Virus record (IMG/VR): IMGVR_UViG_3300043464_002452
Coordinates: 1 to 30,978 of that record
DNA: 30,978 nt
Origin: a virus
Strand: one strand, 5' to 3'
Shown here: piece by piece, positions 15,469-23,684 of the stretch
Numbering within the stretch: the first letter of the stretch is position 1
Layout of the letters: each line of letters starts with the position of its first letter
Program-made: the position numbers and the translations under genes
The notes under the pieces: model-generated
Told to the model about the DNA's origin: nothing
What the model saw: the letters and a program-made list of their open reading frames with translations, nothing else
Database searches by the model: none

Positions 15469-15867
15469 ATGCCAACACAAATCATCCCAAAAGGACAATC
15501 CTTTCCCGACGGCACTTATCTGTATAAATGCCCTTGCTATGCTAATCCTTGTAAATTGTGTTTTGACGGCAATGAGACTGCTATAATTAACTCTTTAAAG
15601 ACAGCAAAAGGACAACAATATTATGGCAACTTAAAAGCTTATTTGGCTATAAAAGGACAGATCATTATATCTACTGCAAAGTCAATAAAAGAAAAAAATA
15701 ACGGCAAATTTACAATGATTAATATTACAGAATTAGCTGATACTCTAGGGTTTCCTAGAACACGAATTAAACCTTTAATAGAATATTTAGAAGAGTGTGG
15801 CTTTATAAAAGCTGGAACTTATGATAGACTGAAAATATCAATCAATTGGCAACCGACAAAGATGTAA
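15469..15867 (+). CDS. Winged-helix-like protein with N-terminal Cys cluster
   Basis: A 132-residue protein starting immediately after the thyA stop codon. The N-terminus has a Cys-rich loop (YKCPCYANPCKLCFDG, four Cys) that could bind zinc. The second half resembles a winged helix (MINITELADTLGFPRTRIKP, LIEYLEECGFIKAG), suggesting DNA or RNA binding. Possible regulator of the nucleotide-metabolism genes; no family is named with confidence. Confidence 0.5.
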   Translation: MPTQIIPKGQSFPDGTYLYKCPCYANPCKLCFDGNETAIINSLKTAKGQQYYGNLKAYLAIKGQIIISTAKSIKEKNNGKFTMINITELADTLGFPRTRIKPLIEYLEECGFIKAGTYDRLKISINWQPTKM

Positions 15868-15936
15868 TTACTTCAAATTAAATTACATGGTAAACGGGAA
15901 AGAACCGAATGGAAAAGAGTGTTTAATTAAAATAAA

Positions 15937-16170
15937 ATGGAAATAAAGGAATTAAAGCAATTTTGCTGTGATAGAATTGCTAACGGACATAAAACTATCA
16001 CTCTAGAAACAGAATCAACTCGATTGCTAGTAAGTCACGGGCCTATTGGAGAACTACTGTGTATTAATAAACGAGGCAAGCACGTTGTTTTGTATGATGC
16101 TTTAAAAGTTTTACAGTTTCTAGATAAGCTTGAAAATCAAGAAATAAAATCAAAAATTAGGAGTAAATAA
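15937..16170 (+). CDS. Hypothetical protein
   Basis: A 77-residue protein (MEIKELKQFCCDRIANGHKT, then LVSHGPIGELLCINKRGKHV), mixed alpha/beta with a basic C-terminus. It directly abuts the next gene (stop 16170, start 16171), so it is probably co-translated with it in the nrd cluster. Not recognised. Confidence 0.55.
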   Translation: MEIKELKQFCCDRIANGHKTITLETESTRLLVSHGPIGELLCINKRGKHVVLYDALKVLQFLDKLENQEIKSKIRSK

Positions 16171-16533
16171 ATGACTAAAAAAGATTTCCCAACACTAGCA
16201 GTTCTAAGTATTACTAGCGGGCGATTACTGACACAACCAAAAGACGCAAGCGAAGGTAACGGCTTTGATCAGATATACGAAGTATTAGAATGGATGACTG
16301 ACGATTTGCTAAATCGTCCCAATTGGTGCGATTTGGCAGAAGAGTGTAAGCAGTGGATTTATCAATGGCATCCTGAGATTATCGAGGCAGACAAATGGAT
16401 AGAAAACAAATTGATAGAAAAATGCGAAGCTGAGGACGTGAAAGCTTGCCAAACTGCAATGCTTGCAAAGTTTGGTGAGACGATCACGTTACAGAAAATT
16501 CCACAAGGCTATCACAATTTTAAAAATCTGTAG
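16171..16533 (+). CDS. DUF7736-like protein
   Basis: A 120-residue protein whose start (KKDFPTLAVLSITSGRLLTQ, then IYEVLEWMTDDLL) follows the pattern of a small phage/bacterial family known as DUF7736 (P-T-x-x-VLSI-TGRLL...WM--D). The rest is acidic and helical with several Cys and Trp. Function is unknown. It ends 10 bases before nrdA and shares the GGAGTAAATAA leader style, so it belongs to the same transcript. Confidence 0.5.
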   Translation: MTKKDFPTLAVLSITSGRLLTQPKDASEGNGFDQIYEVLEWMTDDLLNRPNWCDLAEECKQWIYQWHPEIIEADKWIENKLIEKCEAEDVKACQTAMLAKFGETITLQKIPQGYHNFKNL

Positions 16534-16543
16534 GAGTAAATAA

Positions 16544-18796
16544 ATGATTAACGTAATTCAAAGAAGTGGAGAAACTCGTCCTTTAGACATCACTAAAATT
16601 CGACGAGTAGTTGAATGGGCGTGTGAAGGGTTAGAAGTAAATCCCCTCGCTTTAGAATCAGGATTAACTTCTCGATTACGAGATGGGATTACCACTAGAG
16701 AAATTCAAGAAAATTTAATCAATGTAGCTACACAATTGTTTTGTGTGGAAAAAACCGATTGGAAGTATGTAGCCGGAAGACTTCACATCTGGGGATTATG
16801 GAAAGATACAAGGATTAAAAGAGAAATTGGCGGCTATTTATCTCGTACGGTTTTTAAAAGATTAGAAGGAACCGACTACGCTAAATATGTCCAGTGGCAA
16901 GTGGGTAGAGGTATTTATGATTCAAAAATCACAGAAATCTATGACGAAAACGATTTAAAGATTGCAGGAGAGTGGATATACCCAGAATACGATAAAGATT
17001 TTGACTACGCTGGTGCAATCATGCTGTCAGAAAGGTATTTGCTTGATTGTGAATTACCTCAAGAGGCTTTCCTGACTTGCGCTTTATTACTTGCGAGTGT
17101 AGAGGAAAACCCAGAGAATAGATTAAGAATTGCGTTTCAAATTTACTTAGCTATAGCTCAAAGAAAAATCTCTTTAGCTACTCCAATTTTAGGCAATCTA
17201 AGAACCCCTAATGGTTCTTTAAGTAGTTGCTTCATCGTAGCAATGGAAGACAATCTAGAGAGTATTTTTAGCGAGATTACTAATACTGCTCGCATCTCGA
17301 AAAATGGTGGCGGTGTCGGGGTGAATGTAAGTAGAATCCGTGCCACTGGTAGCTGGGTAATGGGGAAAGCTAACGCTTCTGGTGGGATTATACCCTGGAT
17401 TAAATTACTCAACGATACAGCTATTGCAGTCAATCAAGGGGGAAGACGCGCCGGGGCTGTCACTGTTGGGGTTGATATTTGGCATCTAGACGTGCCAGAA
17501 TTTCTGGAAATGCAGACAGAAAACGGTGATCAAAGACGTAAGGCTTATGATGTTTTCCCCCAATTAGTTATCCCCGATGAGTTTATGCGTCGGGTAGTAG
17601 ATAAATCTGAGTGGACATTAGTTGATCCTTATGAGGTTCGGGCAAAACTAGGGATAGAATTAGCAGAATTATGGGGCGAAAAATTTGAAGATGCTTACAA
17701 ATTAATTGAAGATAATCTAGGGACAGAAATTACTCTCTACAAAAAGGTTAATGCTAGGGAATTATTTAAAGATGTTATGCGCTCTCAAGTTGAAACAGGT
17801 ATGCCCTATCTTGCCTTTAAAGATACCATTAATCGGGCTAATCCTAATAAACACGACGGGTACATCCCTCAAGTTAATTTGTGCTGTGAAAGCTTTTCTA
17901 ATGTCACACCGGGTAAAACGGCCCATTGCTGTAATTTAGTTAGTCTTAATCTTGCTAACATTGACACTCCTACTAATTTATCAGAAATGTGTCATCTTGC
18001 TGTCAGGATGCTTGACAATACTATCGACCTCACTTGTCCCCCAATTGGCGAGGCTAAAGAACATAATGATAAATATCGAACGATTGGAGTTGGGGTTATG
18101 GGATTAGCTGATTGGTTAGCTAAACGTAAATTATCGTATAAATCTTTTTTATTTATCAACATTTTGTTTGAAAATATTAGCTATTTTTGTACTCAAGCTT
18201 CAATAGAATTAGCTAAAGAACGCGGACATTATCAAGCCTTCTCTAACAGTGAATGGAGTCAAGGTAAATTATTAGGGGCTAAACCAGTAGAATATTTTTC
18301 AAGTAATGCTAGCCAACCAGGGAGATGGTATCAATTAGCCAAAAGTATTCAACAATTTGGCATTAGAAATTCTCATATTACTGCTGTAGCTCCCAACACT
18401 ACTTCTTCCTTAATTCAAGGTTGCACTGCCAGTGTTTTGCCCGTTTTTAAGCGGGTATTTACAGAAAAGAACTCAAAGGGTGCTATCCCTAATTGCCCTC
18501 CTTTTATTAAGGATTTTTTTTGGTATTATCAAGAGAATCAAAATCTTGATCAAAAGATTGTCGTTCAAGCGATTGCTGAAATGCAAAAATGGATTGATAC
18601 AGGGATTTCTATGGAATTACTATTTAACCTTAATCAGGGTGTTTATTTTCCTGACGAGCCTAACCGCGTATTAACAGTTAAAGAAATTTACGAGACTCTA
18701 GTTTTAGCGTGGGAATCAGAATGTAAAGCAGTCTATTATGTACGGACTGTTCAAAAGGATAACTTTAAAGATAGCTGTTCTAGTTGTACTAATTAA
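16544..18796 (+). CDS. nrdA: Ribonucleoside-diphosphate reductase, large (alpha) subunit
   Basis: A 750-residue class I NrdA. An N-terminal ATP-cone (VIQRSGETRPLDITKIRRVV) is followed by the catalytic barrel. The redox-active pair is Cys229 (LSSCF) and Cys462 (AHCCN); the active-site triad N-x-C-x-E reads NLCCE (Asn445, Cys447, Glu449). KNGGGVGVNVSRIRATGS and RAGAVTVGVDIWHLDVPEFL are substrate/loop motifs. The end carries YY (AVYYVRTVQ) for radical transfer and a terminal CSSC for re-reduction. It reduces ribonucleotides to deoxyribonucleotides with NrdB, feeding phage DNA synthesis. The length is normal, with no intein or split. TAGGAGT precedes the ATG. Confidence 0.95.
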   Translation: MINVIQRSGETRPLDITKIRRVVEWACEGLEVNPLALESGLTSRLRDGITTREIQENLINVATQLFCVEKTDWKYVAGRLHIWGLWKDTRIKREIGGYLSRTVFKRLEGTDYAKYVQWQVGRGIYDSKITEIYDENDLKIAGEWIYPEYDKDFDYAGAIMLSERYLLDCELPQEAFLTCALLLASVEENPENRLRIAFQIYLAIAQRKISLATPILGNLRTPNGSLSSCFIVAMEDNLESIFSEITNTARISKNGGGVGVNVSRIRATGSWVMGKANASGGIIPWIKLLNDTAIAVNQGGRRAGAVTVGVDIWHLDVPEFLEMQTENGDQRRKAYDVFPQLVIPDEFMRRVVDKSEWTLVDPYEVRAKLGIELAELWGEKFEDAYKLIEDNLGTEITLYKKVNARELFKDVMRSQVETGMPYLAFKDTINRANPNKHDGYIPQVNLCCESFSNVTPGKTAHCCNLVSLNLANIDTPTNLSEMCHLAVRMLDNTIDLTCPPIGEAKEHNDKYRTIGVGVMGLADWLAKRKLSYKSFLFINILFENISYFCTQASIELAKERGHYQAFSNSEWSQGKLLGAKPVEYFSSNASQPGRWYQLAKSIQQFGIRNSHITAVAPNTTSSLIQGCTASVLPVFKRVFTEKNSKGAIPNCPPFIKDFFWYYQENQNLDQKIVVQAIAEMQKWIDTGISMELLFNLNQGVYFPDEPNRVLTVKEIYETLVLAWESECKAVYYVRTVQKDNFKDSCSSCTN

Positions 18797-18798
18797 CC

Positions 18799-18951
18799 AT
18801 GAATATCATTTTTTCTGTTATTTCTACTGTCATTCTATCTATTATGAATATTGTAGTATCTACAATACTTGTACTAATTTTTGTATGATTTATTGTAGCT
18901 ATTATTGTTGAAGCTCTTAAAGATTTTATCAATACTCGAAAAAATAAATAA
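18799..18951 (+). pseudogene. Small membrane protein ORF interrupted by in-frame TGA
   Basis: From ATG 18799, three bases after the nrdA stop codon's first base, the frame encodes a hydrophobic helix (NIIFSVISTVILSIMNIVVS then TILVLIFV). It meets TGA at 18886-18888 and continues open (FIVAIIVEALKDFINTRKNK) to TAA at 18949-18951. The continuation has no start codon and reads as the natural end of a membrane protein with a basic tail. Either a nonsense mutation (TGG to TGA) or stop-codon readthrough is possible. The start resembles that of the following gene (MDIVLVVINFLATIVLSIFL), so they may be diverged duplicates. Confidence 0.4.
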
Positions 18952-18956
18952 TCATT

Positions 18957-19244
18957 ATGGATATTGTATTAGTAGTTATTAACTTTCTAGCAACTATTGT
19001 ATTAAGTATATTTTTACTTTATACTGCTTTAATTTTTGCTGTTGTCTTGTGTAGAGTGTTTTTTAGATTTAAGATTAATTTAATCTACACAGTTAAACAA
19101 TTTAAATACTATTTAACAGATGAATATAATCGGATTAGTTCTTGTAAATATTATAACCCTGAAACCCATAAAGATTTTAATTTGAAATGTAGTGTAAATC
19201 CCTCTATTTCTTGTGTACAATGTAAAGACTGGGAGCTAAAGTAA
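18957..19244 (+). CDS. DUF6464-like membrane protein
   Basis: A 95-residue protein with an N-terminal transmembrane helix (residues 3-36, VLVVINFLATIVLSIFLLYT and following). The cytoplasmic C-terminus is Cys-rich: CKYYNPETHKDFNLKCSVNP, then CVQCKDWE. The tail closely follows a cyanobacterial family annotated DUF6464, in which the four Cys probably bind metal. It sits between nrdA and nrdB, where phages often put a glutaredoxin or similar; a redox role is only speculation. The end lies 9 bases before nrdB. Confidence 0.6.
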   Translation: MDIVLVVINFLATIVLSIFLLYTALIFAVVLCRVFFRFKINLIYTVKQFKYYLTDEYNRISSCKYYNPETHKDFNLKCSVNPSISCVQCKDWELK

Positions 19245-19253
19245 AGTAAAACT

Positions 19254-20321
19254 ATGTCATTGATCAGTCTTAGCAATAAAATGCCCATTTCCCCGATCTT
19301 CAATCTGTCGGGAGATGATGCGATCGAAAACCGTTCGATCTGGTTTGGTAACACCACCAACCTGATGCAATTAAACGATGTCCGCTACACTTGGGCGGTG
19401 GGTTTATATCAACAGATGCGTGAGAATTTTTGGATCCCGCAAAAAATAGATATTACTCAAGATATAACTGACTATAATAATTTAACTCTTGACGAAAGAC
19501 GTGCCTATGACGGTATTTTGTCTTACCTAACTTTTCTTGATTCTGTACAAACCTGTAATATTCCTCACTTAAAATCTTGCGTCACAGCCCCAGAGATCAG
19601 CCTTTGTATGGCAGAACAGATTTCTCAAGAGGCTATGCACAATCAAAGTTATCAATACTTGATTGAGACTATTATTCCCTCAAACAAAAGGGCTGAAATT
19701 TATGATTTATGGCGCACCGATAAAATTCTTAGAAATCGCTGTGAATTTATTGCTAGTTCTTATCAACAATATATTGACAGCCCAACACAGAGTAATTATT
19801 TTGGTTCTCTGTGTTCTAATTATATTCTAGAAGGACTGTATTTCTATAATGGGTTCCAGTATTTTTATAATTTAGCTTCTAGACATCTAATGGCTGGAAG
19901 TGCCGATATTTTTAGGATGATTAATCGAGATGAATTGAGTCATGTTCGTTTGTATCAAAAATTAATTATAGAAGCATTGCAATTATTCCCAAAAGAGTCA
20001 ATTAAAAAAGGTATAGCAAGTTCATTTTTAGAGGCTGTCAATCAAGAAATTAATTGGTCTAACCATATTATCGGCAATCAAATACTGGGCATTACTGAAG
20101 AAAGTATAGATCACTATACTAAATACCTTGCTAATATTCGACTAAAAGCCATCGGCTTAAATCCAATTTTTACCGAGGACAAATACAAAAAATCTCCCTA
20201 TTCCCATTTAGAGAAATTCTCTGATACTCAAGGGGAAGGTCACACTAAGTCAAACTTTTTTGAAGCAACTGTTACCAGTTATGTTATGTCTTCTGGCTTA
20301 ACGGGATGGGATGATATTTAA
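19254..20321 (+). CDS. nrdB: Ribonucleoside-diphosphate reductase, small (beta) subunit
   Basis: A 355-residue class I NrdB with all metal ligands present: Asp96, Glu126, His129, Glu193, Glu227 and His230. The radical Tyr133 sits in EAMHNQSY, matching the E. coli arrangement E-x-x-H-x-x-x-Y. It generates the tyrosyl radical used by NrdA. The first 55 codons (about 19254-19430) are visibly richer in GC and in different codons than the rest (for example 19311-19420 against 19450 onward), which suggests a recombination joint near the start. Followed by a bidirectional terminator. Confidence 0.93.
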   Translation: MSLISLSNKMPISPIFNLSGDDAIENRSIWFGNTTNLMQLNDVRYTWAVGLYQQMRENFWIPQKIDITQDITDYNNLTLDERRAYDGILSYLTFLDSVQTCNIPHLKSCVTAPEISLCMAEQISQEAMHNQSYQYLIETIIPSNKRAEIYDLWRTDKILRNRCEFIASSYQQYIDSPTQSNYFGSLCSNYILEGLYFYNGFQYFYNLASRHLMAGSADIFRMINRDELSHVRLYQKLIIEALQLFPKESIKKGIASSFLEAVNQEINWSNHIIGNQILGITEESIDHYTKYLANIRLKAIGLNPIFTEDKYKKSPYSHLEKFSDTQGEGHTKSNFFEATVTSYVMSSGLTGWDDI

Positions 20322-20355
20322 CAGCATCGCTCGATAAGACAGAAAGCCGTTGATG

Positions 20356-20386
20356 CCACCTTTTTTTCGGTTGTGCTAAAAGGTGG
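20356..20386. terminator. Bidirectional terminator between nrdB and the tail module
   Basis: CCACCTTTT (20356-20364), a 13-base loop, and AAAAGGTGG (20378-20386), with a T-rich tract on the right and A/T arms usable from either strand. It lies between convergent units: plus-strand nrdB ends at 20321 and the minus-strand tail genes end at 20507. The rest of 20322-20506 has a second weak hairpin (20426-20448) and nothing else recognisable. Confidence 0.65.
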
Positions 20387-20506
20387 TTATTATTGCCACT
20401 CTTGTCTTGCTATGTGATCAATTCTGCTGGTGGAATACTAATTCCAGCTAAGTATTTTCTGTAATTCAATTTAAATTCTCCAAATATTTTCTGATTTTAT
20501 TTTACC

Positions 20507-21316
20507 TTAAACATCAGACACAAGAGGTGGACGATTTTTAAAAGGATGATCGATAGGAAGATTGGCATACATATTCCACCGCTTCCATGCAAGGTAGCCC
20601 TCTACGAGCCGAACTTGCCAAGATGAAAGAGCGAGCGTCATAATGATTTCCGCAATCCAGTCGTTCCAGGAAGAAATACTCGACGTGCCTACATCAGACC
20701 CCAAGCGGATGCCCGTGGTGCTGAGTGCGCCAGTCTGACCCGTCAGCACCGACTGCGCGCCGCCATTGGCCGAGATCGAGTTCGCATTTGCCGCGAGTCC
20801 TGCCGTGCCGAAAGCACCTGTCAGCAATTGCGGTTCGGTGCCAAGGCCAGTTATCTGCGGAGAGAAGGTGCCAGACCCACCTGCAATTTGCAATGCAGTC
20901 CCGGCATTCGGGCCTGAACCAAAATAGCCCTGCGGATACGTCGATCCAGTCGCAAGTGTGTCTGGATTGACCCCTTTGGCGACAAAAATCCGCCGATAAG
21001 TGGACCCGCCGAGAAGCCCCGCCCCAGACACAACCGCAAAGGTGCAAAACTGGCGGTTGGGCGCAATGTTGAAATTGGGCGTGTCGAGCCTCGTCGCCCC
21101 GGATGCCGTGAAATTAACGACATACAATCCATTTACTATCGTTACATTTGGTTGGCGCGTCGCCGCCGTGGCGTGCCTGTTAAATCCACTTTTATCACGC
21201 CACTCGCTCACGCCCGTGACAATTGTAAAATCAGCCGCATCTAGCCACAATGAAAGCGTTCCAATAGGTAAATCTGCGGGTGTCCATAATCGGGGACTAG
21301 CATCGATTATTAGCAT
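20507..21316 (-). CDS. Tail adhesin/receptor-binding protein, LamG-like, GC-rich
   Basis: A 269-residue tail protein with the LamG/concanavalin-like pattern found in phage and bacterial surface proteins: LWLDAADFTIVTGVSEWRDK followed by SGFNRHA, a Gly/Ser-rich jelly-roll-like middle, then VRLVEGYLAWKRWNMYANLP and HPFKNRPP. That last block (EGYLAWKW...LP-DHP-K--PP) is characteristic of tail-fibre tips. The gene is much more GC-rich than its neighbours (38 of 60 bases in 20761-20820 by hand count, against 18 of 60 in 21361-21420), with the block running from about 20575 to 21190. It was probably acquired from a different phage or host and is a strong candidate for host-range determination. Its N-terminus matches the truncated gene next to it. 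Confidence 0.75.
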   Translation of the reverse strand: MLIIDASPRLWTPADLPIGTLSLWLDAADFTIVTGVSEWRDKSGFNRHATAATRQPNVTIVNGLYVVNFTASGATRLDTPNFNIAPNRQFCTFAVVSGAGLLGGSTYRRIFVAKGVNPDTLATGSTYPQGYFGSGPNAGTALQIAGGSGTFSPQITGLGTEPQLLTGAFGTAGLAANANSISANGGAQSVLTGQTGALSTTGIRLGSDVGTSSISSWNDWIAEIIMTLALSSWQVRLVEGYLAWKRWNMYANLPIDHPFKNRPPLVSDV

Positions 21317-21325
21317 TAATTAAAA

Positions 21326-21556
21326 TTACAGACCTTTAAAAATCGCTATCAAATTAATTACTGTTTTTCTAAAGAAAGCAAATACTTTTCGTAGAAAATG
21401 CTGATTACTTCCACCTTTTAAGATAAAAATACTATTATTTTTATCGCAACCAAAAGTAGTATTATCAGTAGCGTCAAACCAGAGATAAAGTCTTTTAGAT
21501 TTTAGTTCTACTGGTGTCCACAATTGCGATTCTTGTGATTTTTTAGATTCAAACAT
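21326..21556 (-). CDS. Truncated paralogue of the adjacent tail adhesin
   Basis: A 76-residue protein whose residues 10-36 (SQLWTPVELKSKRLYLWFDA, then TDNTTF) align with the start of the neighbouring adhesin (RLWTPADLPIGTLSLWLDAA, then DFTIV). After that the sequence diverges into a basic, hydrophobic tail (FFRKTVINLIAIFKGL). Its composition is AT-rich like the phage backbone. It looks like the original adhesin's N-terminus left behind after replacement or frameshift. TAGGAGT precedes the ATG, so it may still be translated. Confidence 0.6.
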   Translation of the reverse strand: MFESKKSQESQLWTPVELKSKRLYLWFDATDNTTFGCDKNNSIFILKGGSNQHFLRKVFAFFRKTVINLIAIFKGL

Positions 21557-21575
21557 AACAAAACTCCTACAAGAA

Positions 21576-22010
21576 CTAATTATTAAAAACCGCAGACACT
21601 TTGAGAATATTTTGATTTAGCAATTGAGCCAACAGATTTTCGTCGTTGAATTGTTCTGTCACTGCTTGCAAAATATCCGATTCAGAAATCGGATTTAATT
21701 TATCTTCAATATTAATAGAAAGCGCGAGTCTTGGAGCTTCCCCAAACACTGCTGCCGTCATTCCCAATTTAGCTACATTCAACTTGACATAAGGATTAAA
21801 AACAATCATTTCTGATAGAATCCTTTTGTAAACATAAAATCGGACAGATGTATCATCGATTAAATTAGGCTTGATTTCACTATCAAAAAAAGCTGAATTA
21901 GTTAACATTTCATTGAAAGACCCAGAAACATTTGTTAATGCAATTTGGTATCTTTCAATATATTCGGGACTATTTAAAAATAAGCTTTGAGCAGTTAAAC
22001 TATTAGGCAT
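21576..22010 (-). CDS. Hypothetical tail-module protein
   Basis: A 144-residue protein (PNSLTAQSLFLNSPEYIERY, then VSGSFNEMLTNSAFFDSE) with alternating helical and beta segments and an acidic C-terminal part (NPISESDILQAVTEQFNDEN). It directly follows the 22421 gene on the minus strand with no gap, so the two are co-transcribed. Not recognised; baseplate or tail-tip accessory by context. Confidence 0.55.
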   Translation of the reverse strand: MPNSLTAQSLFLNSPEYIERYQIALTNVSGSFNEMLTNSAFFDSEIKPNLIDDTSVRFYVYKRILSEMIVFNPYVKLNVAKLGMTAAVFGEAPRLALSINIEDKLNPISESDILQAVTEQFNDENLLAQLLNQNILKVSAVFNN

Positions 22011-22421
22011 TTAAGTTAGCGATGCTGTTTCGCGGAAAATTAACAAAAAAGGGATACTCAATGGTCCACCAGTAACGCTGGTAATATCGAATCGAATTTC
22101 TTGAGCAGTAGTAATAATTTGTCCTTGTCCAGATACTGTAAAATTAGCCCGGGCAGTAGTAAGAGATAGACTAGATAGTCCTGGTATTGCCCCAAAAGAA
22201 GTGCCACTGCCAAAGCTAAAAGTTATTGTAGCACTTCCTACGGTTGTGCGTAAATTTCGCACTTCTAAAAGAGTAATTTCTCTTAGAAAAGAAGTAACAG
22301 GAATCTGCTCTGTAGCAGAAATGTTCCTAATAGTTACTTTTTCATCTCGCAACCGACTAGCAACCCATCGGGCTGTAGTAATCGAATCTAAAGTATCAGT
22401 AGGCCCAAGAAATTCTTTCAC
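22011..22421 (-). CDS. Hypothetical tail-module protein
   Basis: A 136-residue beta-rich protein (GSATITFSFGSGTSFGAIPG, then TVSGQGQIITTAQEIRF) typical in composition of tail-fibre or baseplate beta-sandwich domains. The N-terminus is LGPTDTLDSITTARWVASRL. It overlaps or abuts its neighbours tightly within the minus-strand tail operon. No specific family. Confidence 0.55.
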   Translation of the reverse strand: MKEFLGPTDTLDSITTARWVASRLRDEKVTIRNISATEQIPVTSFLREITLLEVRNLRTTVGSATITFSFGSGTSFGAIPGLSSLSLTTARANFTVSGQGQIITTAQEIRFDITSVTGGPLSIPFLLIFRETASLT

Positions 22422-22425
22422 AATA

Positions 22426-23235
22426 CTAAGCTAGTAATTTGGCTACAAATCCATTCACAGGAGGTACTGCTGTAGAGGCAAAAGTTAGACGGATTGAAGT
22501 ATTACTCAATCGTTCCGTAAAAACTCCTACAGTATCCCTATTACCGCTATTGCGAATTACTTCTACGCTGGGATTAGTATCAGTCAGGGTATGTGTGATC
22601 ACAAACACCGTATTAGTGCCATCTCCAAAAGGATTAGTAGTTACTGATCGCCGTCTTCCGGACCAACTGGCAAGCAAGGAAGGGGTGACATATTTGGCTG
22701 TGTCTGTTCCCGCTTCTAGTTCGGCTAAAGTAGCACGCTGTACTTTACCCGATGTGGTTTCACTTGCGTCAGGAACTCCGGCCCCATGAACTTGCCAGAT
22801 TATAGGAGAAGTTCCCAAAGTCACGGATTGAGTAATCTGCCTGTAAGTCACGCCCTCATCGTTATTCCCACTACCAGAGGCAACAGTTACAATCGCGTTT
22901 CTGAGTTCGGCTCCTGTACTAGCGTCAGCAGTGCGGGTAGCTGCAACAGAAGCTCCGTTCCAATTATAAAGTCCGTTCTCTGTGTTATTAGTTTGATTTG
23001 CTGCAATAAAGCGAGAATTGGCTAAACTCATAGTTACCCCACCAATTGTCGAGCCAGGAGCATTTAAATTGATATTTGATGGGGCAGAAGCAAATACTGC
23101 GTCCTTGTAATCAAACCCTTCCAGAAGAGCATTTAACGTACCAAAATTGACCAAATCGTTAGGATTTTCTGGGGCAACAGAAGCCCGAATTTTTCCTTTA
23201 AATTCAGTGTCAGACCAAAATTCAATAAAAGTCAT
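22426..23235 (-). CDS. Tail fibre protein
   Basis: A 269-residue protein with hallmarks of phage tail fibres. Residues about 40-150 follow the widespread pattern DYKDAVFASAPSNINL, GVTMSLANSRFIAANQTNN, TENGLYNWNGA, then TLGTSPIIW. The block ASETTSGKVQRATLAELEAG and TDTAKYVTPSLLASW is a common fibre shaft/repeat linker. The C-terminus (FVITHTLTDTNPSVEVIRNS) is a beta-rich tip domain. It would form part of the host-binding apparatus, in a tail operon read leftward. Confidence 0.8.
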   Translation of the reverse strand: MTFIEFWSDTEFKGKIRASVAPENPNDLVNFGTLNALLEGFDYKDAVFASAPSNINLNAPGSTIGGVTMSLANSRFIAANQTNNTENGLYNWNGASVAATRTADASTGAELRNAIVTVASGSGNNDEGVTYRQITQSVTLGTSPIIWQVHGAGVPDASETTSGKVQRATLAELEAGTDTAKYVTPSLLASWSGRRRSVTTNPFGDGTNTVFVITHTLTDTNPSVEVIRNSGNRDTVGVFTERLSNTSIRLTFASTAVPPVNGFVAKLLA

Positions 23236-23237
23236 AA

Positions 23238-23684
23238 TTACCTCGATAAAATTGCATAACCACTAAAGGGACTACTAAAAATAATTTGAGTAGTATTTAA
23301 AGAAAGGTTTTGTACAAAAGCTTCTATTTTTACTCCTCCTGAACTAAAAACTTGAGTTTGTGGCTCAAAGCCTAAATTATGAATAATTGTCCAGGTTGCG
23401 GAAGGAGTAGCTTGAGTATGCTTGTAAAAAGCACTTCCTTCTCCTGGACTACCGGGAGAACCTCGAACATCAACAGCAGAGCTAATTGAAGAAACTAATC
23501 CAGATATTCCAATATACCCACCCGTGGCAGGAGGAGTACCCGAACCTCCTACCCAATTAACTACCTGAAAAACCCGGCGATTACCATCAGTAACTAGGGA
23601 CAAAACAGGCGACCATCCAGCACCTCCAAGAGTAGCTGAAACAATTACTTGCCTAGAACTTCCAGTTATTTCAATTGGCATCAA
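23238..23684 (-). CDS. Tail fibre/collagen-linker-type structural protein
   Basis: A 148-residue protein with an N-terminal beta domain (RQVIVSATLGGAGWSPVLSL, FQVVNWVGGSG), then a short Gly-Pro linker (RGSPGSPGEGSAFYKHTQ). The C-terminal domain, WTIIHNLGFEPQTQVFSSGG to FSGYAILSR, follows the tail-fibre end pattern 'HNLG..P.v.v...g.....v......itf..p.sG.a.l'. It overlaps the following gene in the operon (23681-23684). Confidence 0.7.
   Translation of the reverse strand: MMPIEITGSSRQVIVSATLGGAGWSPVLSLVTDGNRRVFQVVNWVGGSGTPPATGGYIGISGLVSSISSAVDVRGSPGSPGEGSAFYKHTQATPSATWTIIHNLGFEPQTQVFSSGGVKIEAFVQNLSLNTTQIIFSSPFSGYAILSR

Noticed and set aside
20694-21323. Several open frames in both directions over the GC-rich adhesin gene
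   Set aside because: Shadow frames of high-GC coding DNA; only the 269-residue minus-strand frame shows tail-protein patterns and joins the operon.
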